Shown: positions 4,717-5,476 of the stretch, in pieces | Layout of the letters: each line of letters opens with the position of its first letter | Position numbering within the stretch: the first letter of the stretch is position 1 | Source: Candidatus Cibiobacter qucibialis | GTDB lineage: Bacteria; Bacillota; Clostridia; Oscillospirales; Ruminococcaceae | Reading direction: 5' to 3' | Assembly: GCA_004000625.1 (NCBI GenBank) | Contig: SAUS01000112.1 | Span: forward strand, 1 to 5,476 | DNA: 5,476 nt | Position numbers and translations under genes: made by a program | The notes under the pieces: generated by a model | What the model saw: the letters and a program-made list of their open reading frames with translations, nothing else | Told to the model about the DNA's origin: nothing | The model's database searches: none

Positions 4717-5415
4717 ATGCTGGAAGAACTGAAACAACAGGTATACGAAGCCAATATGGAACTGCCTCGCCGCAGCCTTGTTACTTACACATGGGGCAAT
4801 GTGTCCGGCATTGACCGGGAAAAAGGGCTGTTCGTCATCAAGCCGTCCGGCGTGGAGTACGATGAACTGACCCCTGATATGCTGGTGGTCATGGATCTGA
4901 ACGGCAATCAGGTGGAAGGTGACCTGAACCCCAGCAGCGATACCAAGACCCATCTGGAACTGTACAAGGCATTCCCCGCGCTGGGCGGTGTGGTGCATAC
5001 CCACAGCACCCACGCCGTGGCATGGGCCCAGGCCCGGCGGGATATCCCGGCGTTTGGCACCACCCATGCAGACTATTTTTACGGCCCGGTGCCCTGTGCC
5101 CGTGAGCTGACCCCCGAAGAGATCGAGGAAGATTACGAGAAAAACACCGGCAAGGTGATTATTGAAACTTTCCGCACCCGCGGCATTGACCCGGTGCATG
5201 TGCCCGGCGTTCTGTGCGCCAGCCATGGCCCCTTTACCTGGGGCAAGGATGCCGCCCAGGCTGTTTACCACGCCGTTGTGCTGGAAGAAGTGGCCAAGAT
5301 GGCCCTGCTGACCTGCCAGATCAACCCCAACGCGGAGCCCGCCCCCCAGCATGTGCTGGACAAGCATTTTATGCGCAAGCACGGCCCCAACGCCTATTAC
5401 GGCCAGAAAAAGTAA
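4717..5415 (+). CDS. araD: L-ribulose-5-phosphate 4-epimerase
   Basis: A class II aldolase-fold, divalent-metal enzyme that interconverts L-ribulose 5-phosphate and D-xylulose 5-phosphate, joining L-arabinose breakdown to the pentose phosphate pathway. The 232-residue product matches the E. coli enzyme (231) in length. With a one-residue offset all key positions are present: TWGNVSG at 25-31, SSD at 73-75 (Asp75), metal ligands His94 and His96 in HTHS, Asp119, His170 in ASHGPF, and the C-terminal Tyr228 in NAYYG. There is no signal peptide. It follows the kinase after 10 nt with an overlapping ribosome site, so both are one operon. Its paralogues UlaF and SgbE act on the same substrate in ascorbate and L-xylulose routes; the kinase partner favours arabinose use, though L-arabinose isomerase is absent here. 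The TAA stop is immediately followed by repeat copy C, whose insertion site includes this stop codon. Confidence 0.94.
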   Translation: MLEELKQQVYEANMELPRRSLVTYTWGNVSGIDREKGLFVIKPSGVEYDELTPDMLVVMDLNGNQVEGDLNPSSDTKTHLELYKAFPALGGVVHTHSTHAVAWAQARRDIPAFGTTHADYFYGPVPCARELTPEEIEEDYEKNTGKVIIETFRTRGIDPVHVPGVLCASHGPFTWGKDAAQAVYHAVVLEEVAKMALLTCQINPNAEPAPQHVLDKHFMRKHGPNAYYGQKK

Positions 5416-5476
5416 GGCAATACCGCATAATTCTAAGTGCCGATACGGCGAGCGAGGTGCGGCAGCTGCTAAGCCA
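5416..5476 (+). mobile_element. Palindromic repeat, copy C (left arm, cut by window end)
   Basis: The first 61 nt of the repeat begin on the base after the araD stop codon and match copy B (1841-1901) at all but two positions, and copy A at all but two. Like copy A it carries ctgct where copy B has atgcc. The right arm, centre and any target duplication lie beyond the window. It is in araD sense orientation, so every operon transcript that continues past the stop would contain it. Confidence 0.85.

Noticed and set aside
3051..4754. A 567-codon open frame on the minus strand across the kinase gene
   Set aside because: It is a shadow of the FGGY kinase: low-complexity Gly, Ala, His and Gln-rich translation, no ribosome site, no recognisable domain, and it covers the kinase promoter.
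4414..5382. A 322-codon open frame on the minus strand across the end of the kinase and araD
   Set aside because: Its translation has no family features and mirrors the GC-rich codon pattern of two clear genes on the other strand.
55..5476. A CRISPR array or composite transposon formed by the three repeats
   Set aside because: Spacing is thousands of bases with ordinary genes between, there is no transposase or cas gene, and each copy appears to be an independent insertion.

Overview
The window looks like chromosomal DNA of a GC-rich gut Clostridium-type bacterium. Faecalibacterium or a close Oscillospiraceae relative is my best guess, inferred from codon and base use, protein style, the pairing of an FGGY kinase with AraD, and a dispersed palindromic repeat. 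This assignment is from memory and was not searched. The window holds four intact protein genes and three copies of one palindromic repeat. I see no rRNA, tRNA, CRISPR array, transposase or phage gene.

Layout. 1-131: the left arm and unmatched core of repeat copy A, on the minus strand. 149-1630 (minus): a family C69 (PepD-type) dipeptidase. 1631-2034: a 404-bp divergent intergenic region. It holds the dipeptidase leader with two mutually exclusive hairpins, two back-to-back promoters with repeat and dyad sequences between them, a start-stop minimal ORF, and a complete 172-bp palindromic element (copy B) flanked by a 4-bp target duplication TAAG. 2035-2946 (plus): an AEC (auxin efflux carrier) family membrane transporter with a GTG start. 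2947-3128: a probable terminator, two inverted repeats and an extended -10 promoter. 3129-4706 (plus): an FGGY sugar kinase. 4717-5415 (plus): L-ribulose-5-phosphate 4-epimerase AraD, translationally coupled to the kinase. 5416-5476: the start of repeat copy C, directly abutting the araD stop codon and cut by the window edge.

How the genes work together. The kinase and AraD form a two-gene operon that fits phosphorylation of L-ribulose and epimerisation to D-xylulose 5-phosphate, i.e. pentose entry into the pentose phosphate pathway. L-arabinose isomerase is not in this window. The dipeptidase and transporter are divergent and share a control region; a link in peptide, amino-acid or organic-acid use is only a guess.

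The most interesting item is the repeat family. Copy B is complete: 18-bp terminal inverted repeats, a target duplication, and arms that pair over almost the whole length. Its outer 27 bp contain four arm differences, and all four remain paired as G-U only in RNA read in the direction of the neighbouring gene. All three copies lie in gene-sense orientation next to a coding region: two just after stop codons and one inside a 5' leader. Copies A and B share a 77-nt arm but have different centres, which suggests one arm architecture carrying variable cores.
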